From: Pseudanabaena yagii GIHE-NHR1
GTDB taxonomy: Bacteria; Cyanobacteriota; Cyanobacteriia; Pseudanabaenales; Pseudanabaenaceae
Length of the DNA stretch: 64,000 nucleotides
Reading direction: 5' to 3'
Assembly: GCF_012863495.1 (NCBI RefSeq)
Contig: NZ_JAAVJL010000001.1
Coordinates: forward strand, 558,001-622,000
In this document: piece after piece, positions 26,878 to 34,310 of the stretch
Layout: the number at the start of each line of letters is the position of its first letter
Position numbering within the stretch: position 1 is the stretch's first letter
The notes under the pieces: generated by a model
What the model was told of the DNA's origin: nothing
The model's input: the letters and a program-made list of their open reading frames with translations, nothing else
The model's database searches: none
Translations under genes and position numbers: made by a program

Positions 26878-28932
26878 TCATTTATCTTTAAATTGCTCTT
26901 TTAATTCTGGGGGAATATTTTCAACGATATCCCACGTTCCCCAGACTTCAATACCCTTCCAATTCGTATTTTTATCCCATTTAATATCTTTCAGATTTGG
27001 ACATTGTTTTATTTTACTAACAATAAATTCTGGATATGCACGATAAACAGTATCGGCACATGAGAACGTAACTCTTTCAAAATTTGCACCACGTAAGTCG
27101 GCACCACGTAAGTCAGCACCAACGAGACGAGCATTATTCAAATTCGCACTAATGAGACTAGCATTAATCAAATTTGTTCCGAAGAGACCAGTATTACTCA
27201 AATTTGCACCCCAGAGATTAGCACCACTCAAATTTGTAATGCTTAAGTCAGAACCACTCAAATTTGCACTCTCTAGTTCAGAACCACTCAAATCTGCACC
27301 TCCTAATCTGGAACCACTTAAATCTGCTTCATGTAAATCGACACCTCTTAAATTCAAATTTTGAAGATACGACTTTTTAAGGTTTGCGGCTCGGAGAGAT
27401 CTACAGTTCCCAAATAGCCTTTCTCTCAAATAGCTAGGCATTTCAGGGTACTGCCATTCTGCCCAACAACCACCTGCAAGATTCAATACAGCTTCCCGAT
27501 CTGCTTGTTCTGAAGAAATCTCCATCCGAAAATAATCCTGCTTCACAGAGTCCTCACGCGAGAAATATTCTATTGGCATACCCACTATTAAGAGTGGAAT
27601 TAATAATAATGCAACAATTTGCAATCTACGCCACAACAAACTCCATCGGACGAAAGATTGTATACCTTTAGATATGCCTATATCTATCCTGTTATCCAAT
27701 AACTGCTTGGCATTTTTAAGTAAACGCCCTTCCAACAAATTTTCTCTTTTCTTTCCAACTAGCCAAACTTTGCGTGCATCTTCAACGGTTTGGATCAGCT
27801 GCCGTAGATTCCGATTTTCACTTACCCATTGCTCCAATAGTTTCCATTCTCGAATCAACGCCTCATGGATCAACTCCACTGTGTCTTCTTGAAGCTGTTC
27901 ATCTCGTCCCGTCATCACCAGTCGCTCATTCGCCAAAATTGTCACTAACTCCCAATCTCCTATCTCTGATCGGGTGGTAATTTTTCTTGTATCTTCTGTT
28001 CCAGATCCAAGTCTTACCAACCTTGTAAATAGCTGCGAAGCTTGCTGTTGTTGATCTCTAGACAATCGAGCATAAACTTGATTGGCATGTTGTACCAACG
28101 CTCCCTTAACACCATGGATATCAGTGTAGGCTTGATGCGTCAGCCGTCCATTTTTCTGCCGTTCCCATAATTTAGTCAGGGCAAACTCCAATAGAGGTAA
28201 ATTTCTAGACTCTTGCCCTTCTTCTCCTACATCTTGTAATAACCTATCTATCAATCCTGGCTCTAGCTCTAGCCCTTCTAGCTTTGCAGGTTGCTGGATC
28301 GCCTCTTGAAACTCTTTCAAGTTCATCGGTCCCACGAGAAATTGTGCATCTTGAAATGCATCGGTTAAAGTTCTTTCTCCATAAGCCTGACCACAAAAAT
28401 CTGCCCTCAATATAACAATTAGTTTGAAACCTGATATCTTCGTCAGTCCATCCAATAAAACTTTTAGAAAATGTTCTTGTTCTTGCTTTTTACATGTAAA
28501 TATTTCTTCAAACTGATCAACTACAATCAAAAGAGATTTTCTAGCGTACTTGTGCGTCAGGCTTGCGACTACTTCGCTTATGCCTTTACGTTTAATGAAT
28601 TCAGATAAATCGCTAGCTTCCTTTACCAACTGACTACCTAATAAATCTGGTTCAATCAATCTTACAAATGCTTCTGCCAAACCATAAAATGGATTAGTTT
28701 TTGGGCGAAAATTTTCAACCAACCATCCCTCAACTCTCAACCGAGGCAGTAATCCAGCAAATACCAATGAAGACTTGCCACTTCCCGAAGCGCCCATTAC
28801 AGCGACCAGAGATCGAGAAAGCAACTTTTCATATAGATCTGCTACCATGCTCTCGCGCCCGAAAAACCACTGTTCGTGTTCCTCTCTAAAAGAATCTAAG
28901 CCCCGATAAGGCGAAATATCGGAGCAATTTAC
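26878..28932 (-). CDS. nSTAND NTPase with membrane helix and pentapeptide repeats (3' part of a frameshift fusion)
   Basis: 684 codons are open from 28932. An ATG-started frame would begin at 28848 (656 aa), but that would cut off the conserved nSTAND opening SPYRGLDSFREEHEQWFFGR, which lies upstream in the same frame with no ATG, GTG or TTG before the preceding in-frame stop. Domains: P-loop GASGSGKSS, Walker B LLIVVDQFEEIF, LPLLEFALTKLWERQ, a membrane helix (VALLLIPLLIVGMP), then about 20 pentapeptide repeats of A(D/N)LxG type (ADLSGSRLGGADLSG). STAND ATPases switch on by ligand binding and oligomerise, and many nSTAND proteins act in phage defence or regulated cell death. It is probably made as a C-terminal extension of the upstream gene by -1 frameshifting; product about 847 aa. 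Confidence 0.85.
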   Translation of the reverse strand, partial: VNCSDISPYRGLDSFREEHEQWFFGRESMVADLYEKLLSRSLVAVMGASGSGKSSLVFAGLLPRLRVEGWLVENFRPKTNPFYGLAEAFVRLIEPDLLGSQLVKEASDLSEFIKRKGISEVVASLTHKYARKSLLIVVDQFEEIFTCKKQEQEHFLKVLLDGLTKISGFKLIVILRADFCGQAYGERTLTDAFQDAQFLVGPMNLKEFQEAIQQPAKLEGLELEPGLIDRLLQDVGEEGQESRNLPLLEFALTKLWERQKNGRLTHQAYTDIHGVKGALVQHANQVYARLSRDQQQQASQLFTRLVRLGSGTEDTRKITTRSEIGDWELVTILANERLVMTGRDEQLQEDTVELIHEALIREWKLLEQWVSENRNLRQLIQTVEDARKVWLVGKKRENLLEGRLLKNAKQLLDNRIDIGISKGIQSFVRWSLLWRRLQIVALLLIPLLIVGMPIEYFSREDSVKQDYFRMEISSEQADREAVLNLAGGCWAEWQYPEMPSYLRERLFGNCRSLRAANLKKSYLQNLNLRGVDLHEADLSGSRLGGADLSGSELESANLSGSDLSITNLSGANLWGANLSNTGLFGTNLINASLISANLNNARLVGADLRGADLRGANFERVTFSCADTVYRAYPEFIVSKIKQCPNLKDIKWDKNTNWKGIEVWGTWDIVENIPPELKEQFKDK

Positions 28933-28938
28933 TTTTTT
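28901..28938 (-). promoter_or_regulatory. Predicted -1 programmed ribosomal frameshift signal
   Basis: On the minus strand the last codons of the upstream gene are GC[A AAA AAG] followed directly by TAA. A AAA AAG is the slippery heptamer used in dnaX, correctly phased with the zero frame. After 7 nt comes an 8-bp stem, CTCCGATA with TATCGGGG (28917-28924 and 28901-28908, one G-U), with an 8-nt loop. A slip of -1 continues into V-N-C-S-D-I-S-P-Y-R-G-L of the nSTAND frame. A missing A in the 6-A run (assembly error or mutation) is the alternative. Confidence 0.65.
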
Positions 28939-29420
28939 GCGGATGCACCAAATAGCCGCATTAACGGGCGAAACATTTGCCTTAGGAAGTTTTCTGTATC
29001 TAGCTCAAACTTATACAATAGTATTCCTGGAATAACGGTTAACGCGAACTCTGCCTTCGCTGTGGCTGCTGTTCCTGGTTCGTTCAACTTATTTATAAGT
29101 TCCTGAACTTTTTGCAAAACCTCATCTAGCATCTGATAATGTTGAATAATTTCAGCATTTTGAATGATGCTTGCAATTGCAGTCTGAGCTTCTGGTTCAG
29201 CAATTTCTCTTGCATTTGCAAATGGTCTTAATAAAGACCAGTACTCTGCCTCATATTTCCGAATGCTCGGCATAATTTCCCGATTGATTCTCTGGTTAGC
29301 CTCATTTCGGACATTTGGACTGGCACTTATCGATAGTTCTTGTTCATGCTCGGCAAGTTTTTCGTAGTACCTTTCCAGCAAATCTTCTAGGTCAGTGAGT
29401 CGTTTTTTAATCGGAGGCAT
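28929..29420 (-). CDS. Helical N-terminal module of the nSTAND system
   Basis: 163 residues. The first 80 are strongly helical and charged (LEDLLERYYEKLAEHEQELS, then INREIMPSIRKYEAEYWSLL), like the coiled or effector-associated modules that precede STAND ATPase domains in cyanobacteria. The second half, TVIPGILLYKFELDTENFLR and MFRPLMRLFG, is also found before nSTAND domains. No catalytic motif is visible, so it is not an obvious TIR, caspase or protease effector. It ends at a TAA placed directly after the slippery heptamer. I infer that most ribosomes make this short protein and some make the fusion with the ATPase. Confidence 0.7.
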   Translation of the reverse strand: MPPIKKRLTDLEDLLERYYEKLAEHEQELSISASPNVRNEANQRINREIMPSIRKYEAEYWSLLRPFANAREIAEPEAQTAIASIIQNAEIIQHYQMLDEVLQKVQELINKLNEPGTAATAKAEFALTVIPGILLYKFELDTENFLRQMFRPLMRLFGASAKK

Positions 29421-29966
29421 AACGTCTAATTTTTGGGTGTCAGAGAAAGAAATGTAATCTGAGGAAATATTTTTCTATTTTACGCGATTTTTTGACGAGA
29501 CACTTTGCTTGGCTAGAAAAAACTAATCTCACAGCTCAACGTTAAACTACTTCCTTAGGTATGAATTGAAGCCATTTAAATTATCGTAATTTAGAAAAAA
29601 CTTTTACCTAGCCTGAACTACAAGACAGATATAAAGATACAGGAGAAGTCTAAAATACCACCAAATCTATAAAACATTAAATTTTTAGATTTACTTTTTT
29701 AGTCTATTATTTAGCTGCACGTCTCTAAGTTGAAAAATACATATGTAGAAATACAACCTAAGCCACTACCCACACCCTGATGAAATGGGCATCAATAGTT
29801 TTCTCATCTTGCGTAAACTTTGAGTCTCGTAATTCATTGCAGATTTACTATCCGATCGCTACCATCCAGAACAAAAAAGATACAAAAAGATATTTTTATT
29901 TACATATGTAATAATTTTTTAAAGATGCCACCAGCAAAAACATCACACCCAACTTAAAAACTTGCC
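29421..29966. other. AT-rich intergenic region between divergent genes
   Basis: 546 bp upstream of both the nSTAND gene pair and NDH-2. No open frame of interest, no long hairpin. It should contain both promoters; I cannot place them with confidence. Confidence 0.4.
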
Positions 29967-31343
29967 ATGTCTCTAAGTACTCAAAATGAAAGCGCACCCC
30001 ATCATGTTGTTATTATTGGCGGCGGCTTTGGGGGACTATATGCCGCCCAAAAGCTAGGTAAATCAAAGGTTCCTGTTAAAGTCACCCTCATCGACAAACG
30101 TAACTTTCACCTCTTCCAGCCCCTACTTTATCAAGTCGCCACAGGTAGCCTCTCCCCCGCCGATATCGCCTCACCATTGCGGGCAGTCCTCGCCGAAAAC
30201 AAAAATACCAGCGTCGTCATGGGCGAAGTGCTAGATATCGATCCTCAAGCGCAGGTAGTTAAATTAAAAAATCACTTAGACATAAGCTATGACTCGCTGA
30301 TCGTGGCAACAGGAGTTAGTCACCATTACTTTGGTAACGATCAATGGTCAGAGCAAGCTCCTGGATTAAAAACCATTGAAGATGCGATTAATATGCGTCG
30401 TCGCATCCTGAGTGCGTTTGAAGCTGCCGAAAAGACCCATGATCCTAAGTTTAAAGAAGCATTGATGAACTTCGTGGTCATCGGTGGAGGTCCAACTGGC
30501 GTGGAACTCGCAGGAACCTTAGCCGAACTAGCCCATCGCACCCTCAGTGATGAATTCACCAATATTGACACAAAAAAAGCGCGAATCATCTTGATTGAAG
30601 GAACCGATCGCGTATTGCCTCCATACCATGCGGAACTCTCTGAGGCGGCGAAACAATCTCTGCTGAAGTTAGGCGTGGAAGTTAAAACTAGCGCGATGGT
30701 GACGAATATTGAAAATAATGTCGTTACCTTTAAATTGGGTGAGCAAGTTGAGCAAATCCAAGCCCAAACCATTCTCTGGGCGGCGGGTGTCAAGGCTTCA
30801 CCGATGGGGAAAGTATTAGGCGATCGCCTGAATGCTGAACTAGATCGCGTTGGTCGTGTAGTTGTCCAGCCTGATATGTCGATCGCCAATTATCCTAATG
30901 TCTATGTGATTGGTGACTTAGCGAACTATCCCCATCAAGGCGATCGCCCACTTCCAGGGGTTGCGCCTGTGGCGATGCAGCAGGGTGAATATGTCGCGCA
31001 TCATATTGAGGCGAAGGTACAAGAAAAGGAACCTACAAAATTCAAGTATTGGGATTTTGGTAGCCTAGCTGTAATTGGTCGCCATGAGGCGGTTGTGGAC
31101 TTTAAGTTTATCCGTCTAAAGGGTTGGTTAGCGTGGTTTATTTGGACATTTGTGCATGTTTATTATCTGATTGAATTTGATAATAAGCTTCTTGTAATGG
31201 TTCAATGGGGATGGAACTACTTTACCCATCGTCGTGGCGCGAGAATTATTACTGGTCGATACTTACAGGTATTAGAGGAAATGGAAGGAATCCGTGCAGG
31301 TGGTCTTTCCTTGGAAACAAGGGAACCAGCAGAGGTTGCCTAA
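29967..31343 (+). CDS. Type II NADH dehydrogenase (NDH-2)
   Basis: 458 residues. Two Rossmann motifs: GGGFGGLYAA near residue 18 for FAD and GGGPTGVELAGTLAE near 173 for NAD(P)H. FQPLLYQVATGSLSPADIA and the C-terminal YWDFGSLAVIGRHEAVVDF plus an amphipathic tail (LAWFIWTFVHVYYLIEF) are specific for NDH-2, which binds to the membrane by that tail. It oxidises NADH and reduces plastoquinone without pumping protons; in cyanobacteria these enzymes (NdbA/B/C) are thought to act in redox balance. Which Ndb type this is I did not resolve. It converges on the TROVE gene. Confidence 0.93.
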   Translation: MSLSTQNESAPHHVVIIGGGFGGLYAAQKLGKSKVPVKVTLIDKRNFHLFQPLLYQVATGSLSPADIASPLRAVLAENKNTSVVMGEVLDIDPQAQVVKLKNHLDISYDSLIVATGVSHHYFGNDQWSEQAPGLKTIEDAINMRRRILSAFEAAEKTHDPKFKEALMNFVVIGGGPTGVELAGTLAELAHRTLSDEFTNIDTKKARIILIEGTDRVLPPYHAELSEAAKQSLLKLGVEVKTSAMVTNIENNVVTFKLGEQVEQIQAQTILWAAGVKASPMGKVLGDRLNAELDRVGRVVVQPDMSIANYPNVYVIGDLANYPHQGDRPLPGVAPVAMQQGEYVAHHIEAKVQEKEPTKFKYWDFGSLAVIGRHEAVVDFKFIRLKGWLAWFIWTFVHVYYLIEFDNKLLVMVQWGWNYFTHRRGARIITGRYLQVLEEMEGIRAGGLSLETREPAEVA

Positions 31344-31356
31344 GCTGCTAGCCAAG

Positions 31357-31432
31357 AGGGGCAACCACGGGGGGATTGCCCCTACATAAGAAATTCAAAT
31401 TTAAATTGTGTGGACGTAGGGGCTGCGCCCCT
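31357..31432. repeat. Dispersed GTAGGGGC-type inverted repeats
   Basis: Two small hairpins, AGGGGCAA with TTGCCCCT (31357-31364 and 31376-31383) and AGGGGC with GCCCCT (31418-31423 and 31427-31432), plus CCCCTAC against GTAGGGG between them. Sequences of this composition are spread between genes in many cyanobacteria. Confidence 0.5.
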
Positions 31433-31475
31433 GTGCCAGCCCTAGCCTCCAAACATCGCAAGAATTCCCAAATAC

Positions 31476-31508
31476 AAAAAAAGGAGTCGCAAAGCGACTC
31501 CTTTTTTT
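31476..31508. terminator. Bidirectional terminator shared by NDH-2 and TROVE genes
   Basis: A perfect 15-bp stem (31476-31490 and 31494-31508) with an AAA loop, A-run on the left and T-run on the right. This is a classical intrinsic terminator in both directions. It touches the TROVE stop codon. Confidence 0.8.
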
Positions 31509-33112
31509 TAGACTTCACCCATTGCTACCATTTGGATCGCACGGGGCATTGCGGGATCGAAACCGCCCATATCCCAAGAATTAGGATCTTTAGGATCGAC
31601 TAGCGAAAGCTTATAGGGAGCCAAGGTCACATAGATTGCCTTCGCATTAGCATTCACCTTGCGGCGATATTCAGCCAAGGCTTCACTAGGATGACGACGA
31701 CCTGCCCAAGATTCGGAATCAGTCCAGAAGCAGAACACATCCGCATAGAACTTATTCTTAATCGCCCAATCGTAGGCCACCGATGCATCCGTACCACCGA
31801 AGTTTTGGTTCGATGCCTTTTGCATTGCCGATGTGAAGGAATCCTTTTTAGTGATTCCTAAATCGCGGAAGTCGGTCGCAAATCCACGGATCGCATAGTT
31901 GGTTTCCGCCTTCACCGTTGCCAAAGCCATCGTTGCCGCAATTTCGCAGCAGGTCAGACCAATAGAACTAACGGTGTAGTAAGACATCGAACCCGACACA
32001 TCGATCGCATGGAGGAAAGTCGCACCCGTAGGCGAGATCGCATCGAAGGACATTTCCAGAGCAGTTTCCAGAATATCGACAATGCGAGGAATTGGTTCCC
32101 AAGTCTTTTGGCTACGTCCGAGCGCACCACCCGATTGATAGGTCTTGAGAGCTTTCAAAACATCAATGGGGTGAATGCGTCCCTTCTTCAGGCGATCGCG
32201 ATTGTTCAACACATTGGCAACATGCTTCAAGTTATCCTTGTTTTTCGCAGTCAAGACACCAATTTCGGTCAAGGAGCCAAGGTTCCGCAACAATGCACCG
32301 ATAGGCATTTCGTTAAAGAGCAACTGCCATGCACGCACATCCATCTGTCCGATGGGAGCCGCCATTTCATGGGTGAGTTTACCCTTCGCGATCGCTTCAT
32401 GGGTCTTGTCAGGGTGACGCTTTAGCCATTCATACCACCAGATTTGCGCCAGCGCGTCCGATGGAATTTTTGAAGGAAGTTCATCCCAACCCTTGACCAC
32501 CCACTGATAGAGCGCTTGTTGATCGTCAGTTTCAGGCTTGACGTGAAACAAACGCAACGCATCACGGTGCGAGAAGCCTTGCCGTTGTTGGTACTTCAGC
32601 AATTGATAGGCGAGCGCCTTGGTGTCGGGATTGGAGAGCCATGTCTTACCGCTTTCACGAATGACTTTACCGAAGCCACGCATGGACTTGGTGTAGTTTA
32701 TCCATTCATAGAAGTGGCTACCCGTGCGGACAACTTGCGGAAAGATTTCCATGAAGTTCCGTTTCGCTGCTTGGCTGTCACCCATCGATAGCAAAACTAG
32801 AGCCAGAATCGGAGCGCTGTTATTCACCGCCCGACCATCGCTAGCATAGAGAATTTCGCTAGCCACGCGATCGGCATCTTCGGCGACACATTTCTGTACC
32901 GTATCGATGAAATCGGCGGACAGTTCGTGCTTGCTAGCGTAGTAGGCGCTTTGAGCCGTACCAATCAGCAAGCAACGACGCAACATGCGCCAGATCCCCG
33001 CATCAAAGGCAAAGCCACCCGATCGCCCTTGGATCATTTCAGCTTCACGACCTGCAATCGCTTGAGTTTGAGGAGTACCTTTGGGTTTCTGGAATAAAAA
33101 TTTATAAGACAT
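31508..33112 (-). CDS. rsr: TROVE domain (Ro60-like, Rsr) RNA-binding protein
   Basis: 534 residues, the usual length of bacterial Ro60. The N-terminal two thirds is the helical TROVE ring (ASKHELSADFIDTVQKCVAE, FSHRDALRLFHVKPETDD, QLLFNEMPIGALLRNLGSLT). The C-terminal part is a von Willebrand A domain with an intact MIDAS, D371-V-S-G-S, and later FGGTDAS and DVFCFWTDSE. Ro60 proteins bind the single-stranded ends of misfolded RNAs in the ring and Y RNAs on the outside, and in bacteria guide RNA decay by PNPase or help rRNA maturation. Upstream on the same strand are four related small RNA loci, which makes an RNA-Rsr operon likely. No RtcB or RtcA ligase gene is next to it. Confidence 0.93.
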   Translation of the reverse strand: MSYKFLFQKPKGTPQTQAIAGREAEMIQGRSGGFAFDAGIWRMLRRCLLIGTAQSAYYASKHELSADFIDTVQKCVAEDADRVASEILYASDGRAVNNSAPILALVLLSMGDSQAAKRNFMEIFPQVVRTGSHFYEWINYTKSMRGFGKVIRESGKTWLSNPDTKALAYQLLKYQQRQGFSHRDALRLFHVKPETDDQQALYQWVVKGWDELPSKIPSDALAQIWWYEWLKRHPDKTHEAIAKGKLTHEMAAPIGQMDVRAWQLLFNEMPIGALLRNLGSLTEIGVLTAKNKDNLKHVANVLNNRDRLKKGRIHPIDVLKALKTYQSGGALGRSQKTWEPIPRIVDILETALEMSFDAISPTGATFLHAIDVSGSMSYYTVSSIGLTCCEIAATMALATVKAETNYAIRGFATDFRDLGITKKDSFTSAMQKASNQNFGGTDASVAYDWAIKNKFYADVFCFWTDSESWAGRRHPSEALAEYRRKVNANAKAIYVTLAPYKLSLVDPKDPNSWDMGGFDPAMPRAIQMVAMGEV

Positions 33113-33180
33113 GACATTCTCCGTCCCGTAAGGGAAAAGTTAAAGAGAACTTCCTTCGCCTCGACCAAAAAGAAGGATAT

Positions 33181-33229
33181 TTTTTAAAAATTTTAATTGC
33201 ACTGCAAGTGCAATTAAAATTTTTAAAAA
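33181..33229. terminator. Long AT-rich hairpin in the TROVE leader
   Basis: A perfect 23-bp stem (33181-33203 and 33207-33229) with a GCA loop, between RNA 1 and the TROVE start codon. It could end transcription of the RNA genes, act as an attenuator, or mark a processing site between RNA and mRNA. Confidence 0.6.
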
Positions 33230-33267
33230 GCTAAAAGCTAATTGCTAACTGCCAAAAGCTATTAGAG

Positions 33268-33390
33268 GGGGTGGAATGGGACTCGAACCCACATCTCGCG
33301 ACATAAAGGGGGGAATCGTTAAAAGCGATAACCTTAAAGTCTGCGTCCCTTTCGGGCAAAAGTGTGTTCTACCAGTTGAACTATCCACCC
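33268..33390 (-). ncRNA. tRNA-like RNA 1 of the TROVE locus
   Basis: On the minus strand: acceptor GGGTGGA pairs perfectly with TCCACCC (extendable to 8 bp by a further G-C), D-arm GTTC-AACTGGTA-GAAC, T-arm GTGGG-TTCGAGT-CCCAT. Between the D and T arms lie about 75 nt instead of a normal anticodon arm. This insert begins with CACTTTTGCCC, forms a CCC-GAAA-GGG hairpin (GNRA loop), then CGCAGACTTTAAGG and TATCG-CTTTTAA-CGAT. That last part is a 4-bp stem with the exact loop of a lysine tRNA (anticodon TTT). It cannot be a normal tRNA. I read it as a Y-RNA-like or tRNA-mimic RNA bound by the TROVE protein. Confidence 0.7.
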
Positions 33391-33550
33391 CAAGATTGGG
33401 GGTAGAGCTAAAGAAGTAGCGATTTTAAGTAATCAAGTGCCACACTACGCGCAACACTTCATTTATTCTTTAGGACTACCGATTTGGAATTTTGATTTTG
33501 TGCTTTGTTAAGGAAAGATGGCAACCCGCAGGCAAAACATCTAGTTTAGG

Positions 33551-33626
33551 AAGGGATGGGAATTGAACCCAATCACCTCATGGAGGTGATGCAACCAAAG
33601 CGATAAACCTAGCCAATTCGTCCCTT
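33551..33626 (-). ncRNA. tRNA-like RNA 2 of the TROVE locus
   Basis: 76 nt on the minus strand. AAGGGA pairs with TCCCTT at the ends; a T-arm TGGG-TTCAAT-TCCCA is present. A 17-nt hairpin, TCACC-TCCATGA-GGTGA, takes the place of an anticodon arm but has C instead of the universal T33. The 5' half has no good D-arm (at best CGA/TCG, 3 bp) but contains GGTTTATCGC followed by CTTTGGT, the same core as in RNAs 1, 3 and 4. Size is tRNA-like, yet several tRNA identity positions are wrong. Confidence 0.6.
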
Positions 33627-33631
33627 GAATT

Positions 33632-33658
33632 AATGTGTTGTGCTTCGCACAACACATT
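33632..33658. terminator. Hairpin between RNA 3 and RNA 2
   Basis: A perfect 12-bp stem (33632-33643 and 33647-33658) with loop TTC. It lies just upstream of RNA 2 on the transcribed strand and may be a processing or termination signal. Confidence 0.5.
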
Positions 33659-33737
33659 TTTATCTTGGGCAAAGAGAAGTTTCGATTGCGATCGCATAAC
33701 TATCTCTCCAAAACATTACTCAAAATCAAACTCCCAA

Positions 33738-33861
33738 TTGACGGAGAGGGACTCGAACCCTCGACACTTGGCGTTTCAGGCGATAACCCTAAATCTGCGA
33801 CCTTTGCAGGTAAGTGACGAAAAAGGATGTTTTCAATGCTCTACCACTGAGCTACCCGTCA
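33738..33861 (-). ncRNA. tRNA-like RNA 3 of the TROVE locus
   Basis: On the minus strand: acceptor TGACGGG with TCCGTCA (one G-T), D-arm GCTC-AGTGGTA-GAGC, T-arm GAGGG-TTCGAGT-CCCTC, discriminator A. All three arms are of real tRNA quality. The remaining ~75 nt between D and T arms contain CACTT, an ACCT-GCAA-AGGT hairpin (GNRA loop), CGCAGATTTAGG, GTTATCGC and the heptamer CTGAAAC; a stem CACTT/AAGTG encloses this part. The layout and core sequence match RNA 1 closely. It is therefore a family member and not a tRNA spoiled by chance. Confidence 0.7.
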
Positions 33862-33867
33862 ATATAT

Positions 33868-33960
33868 CGAATTTAAATTTTGCTATAGGCAAAATTTAAA
33901 TTGAGAGTTTTATCGAATTTGAATTTTGCCATAGGCAGAATTCAAATTGAGAGTTTTGTT
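33868..33960. repeat. Tandem pair of ~47-bp hairpin units
   Basis: Two diverged copies of one unit, each CGAATTT..., a hairpin and ...AAATTGAGAGTTTT. The stems are 33870-33883/33889-33902 (14 bp, loop TATAG) and 33916-33930/33934-33948 (15 bp with one G-T, loop ATA). They separate RNA 4 from RNA 3. Confidence 0.7.
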
Positions 33961-33962
33961 TT

Positions 33963-34083
33963 GGGGATAGATGCTACATGCGAACAAGCAGCATCTGTTT
34001 GGTAGCAATAACCCTGAATGCTTCAGCCCAAATAGGCAAGTCATTGCATAAAGGAATTCAGCAGTTTGCGAGGCTGCATCTCC
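33963..34083 (-). ncRNA. Small RNA 4 of the TROVE locus, core-related, less tRNA-like
   Basis: About 121 nt on the minus strand. Ends GGAGATGC and GCATCTATCC can pair for 6-8 bp. The middle has ACTT, a GCCT-ATTT-GGGC hairpin, GAAGCATTCA, then GGGTTATTGC followed by CTACCAA, the same order of elements as RNAs 1 and 3. Near the 3' end GCTGC/GTAGC encloses TTGTTCGCAT, which resembles a T-arm with an altered loop. There is no standard D-arm (CAGC/GCTG is a candidate). Exact ends are uncertain. Confidence 0.5.
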
Positions 34084-34310
34084 TTTTCTAATTGCTACAC
34101 AAATACTGGAGTAGTACCTGTAATCGCAATTAGACTAGGCGTTCTACGCGCTTGAACTATGTTGCACTACATTTATACTACGCGTACTACAAGAATGCAA
34201 TAGCGATCGCCAAAAAAGTTACAACCTATTCATTAAGTAGTACATTGATGTAAATTATGCTCAAAGTGAGATGATTGCATTTCCTGTTCTCTTGAACTTT
34301 AGAGATAACT

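Noticed and set aside
28848-28850. ATG at 28848 as the true nSTAND start
   Set aside because: It would remove the conserved PYRGL...FFGRE opening that is coded upstream in the same frame.
30341-30889. 182-codon minus-strand open frame
   Set aside because: It lies wholly inside the NDH-2 gene and has low-complexity, serine-rich composition typical of a shadow frame.
33268-33861. tRNA genes carrying a group I intron
   Set aside because: The inserts are only about 75 nt, lack the P, Q, R and S core elements of group I introns, and cannot be removed to leave a good anticodon arm.
33633-33899. Overlapping plus-strand frames of 60-88 codons
   Set aside because: They run through RNA 3; the piece reading like ERDSNPRHLAF is the translated T-arm of a tRNA-type gene, not a protein.
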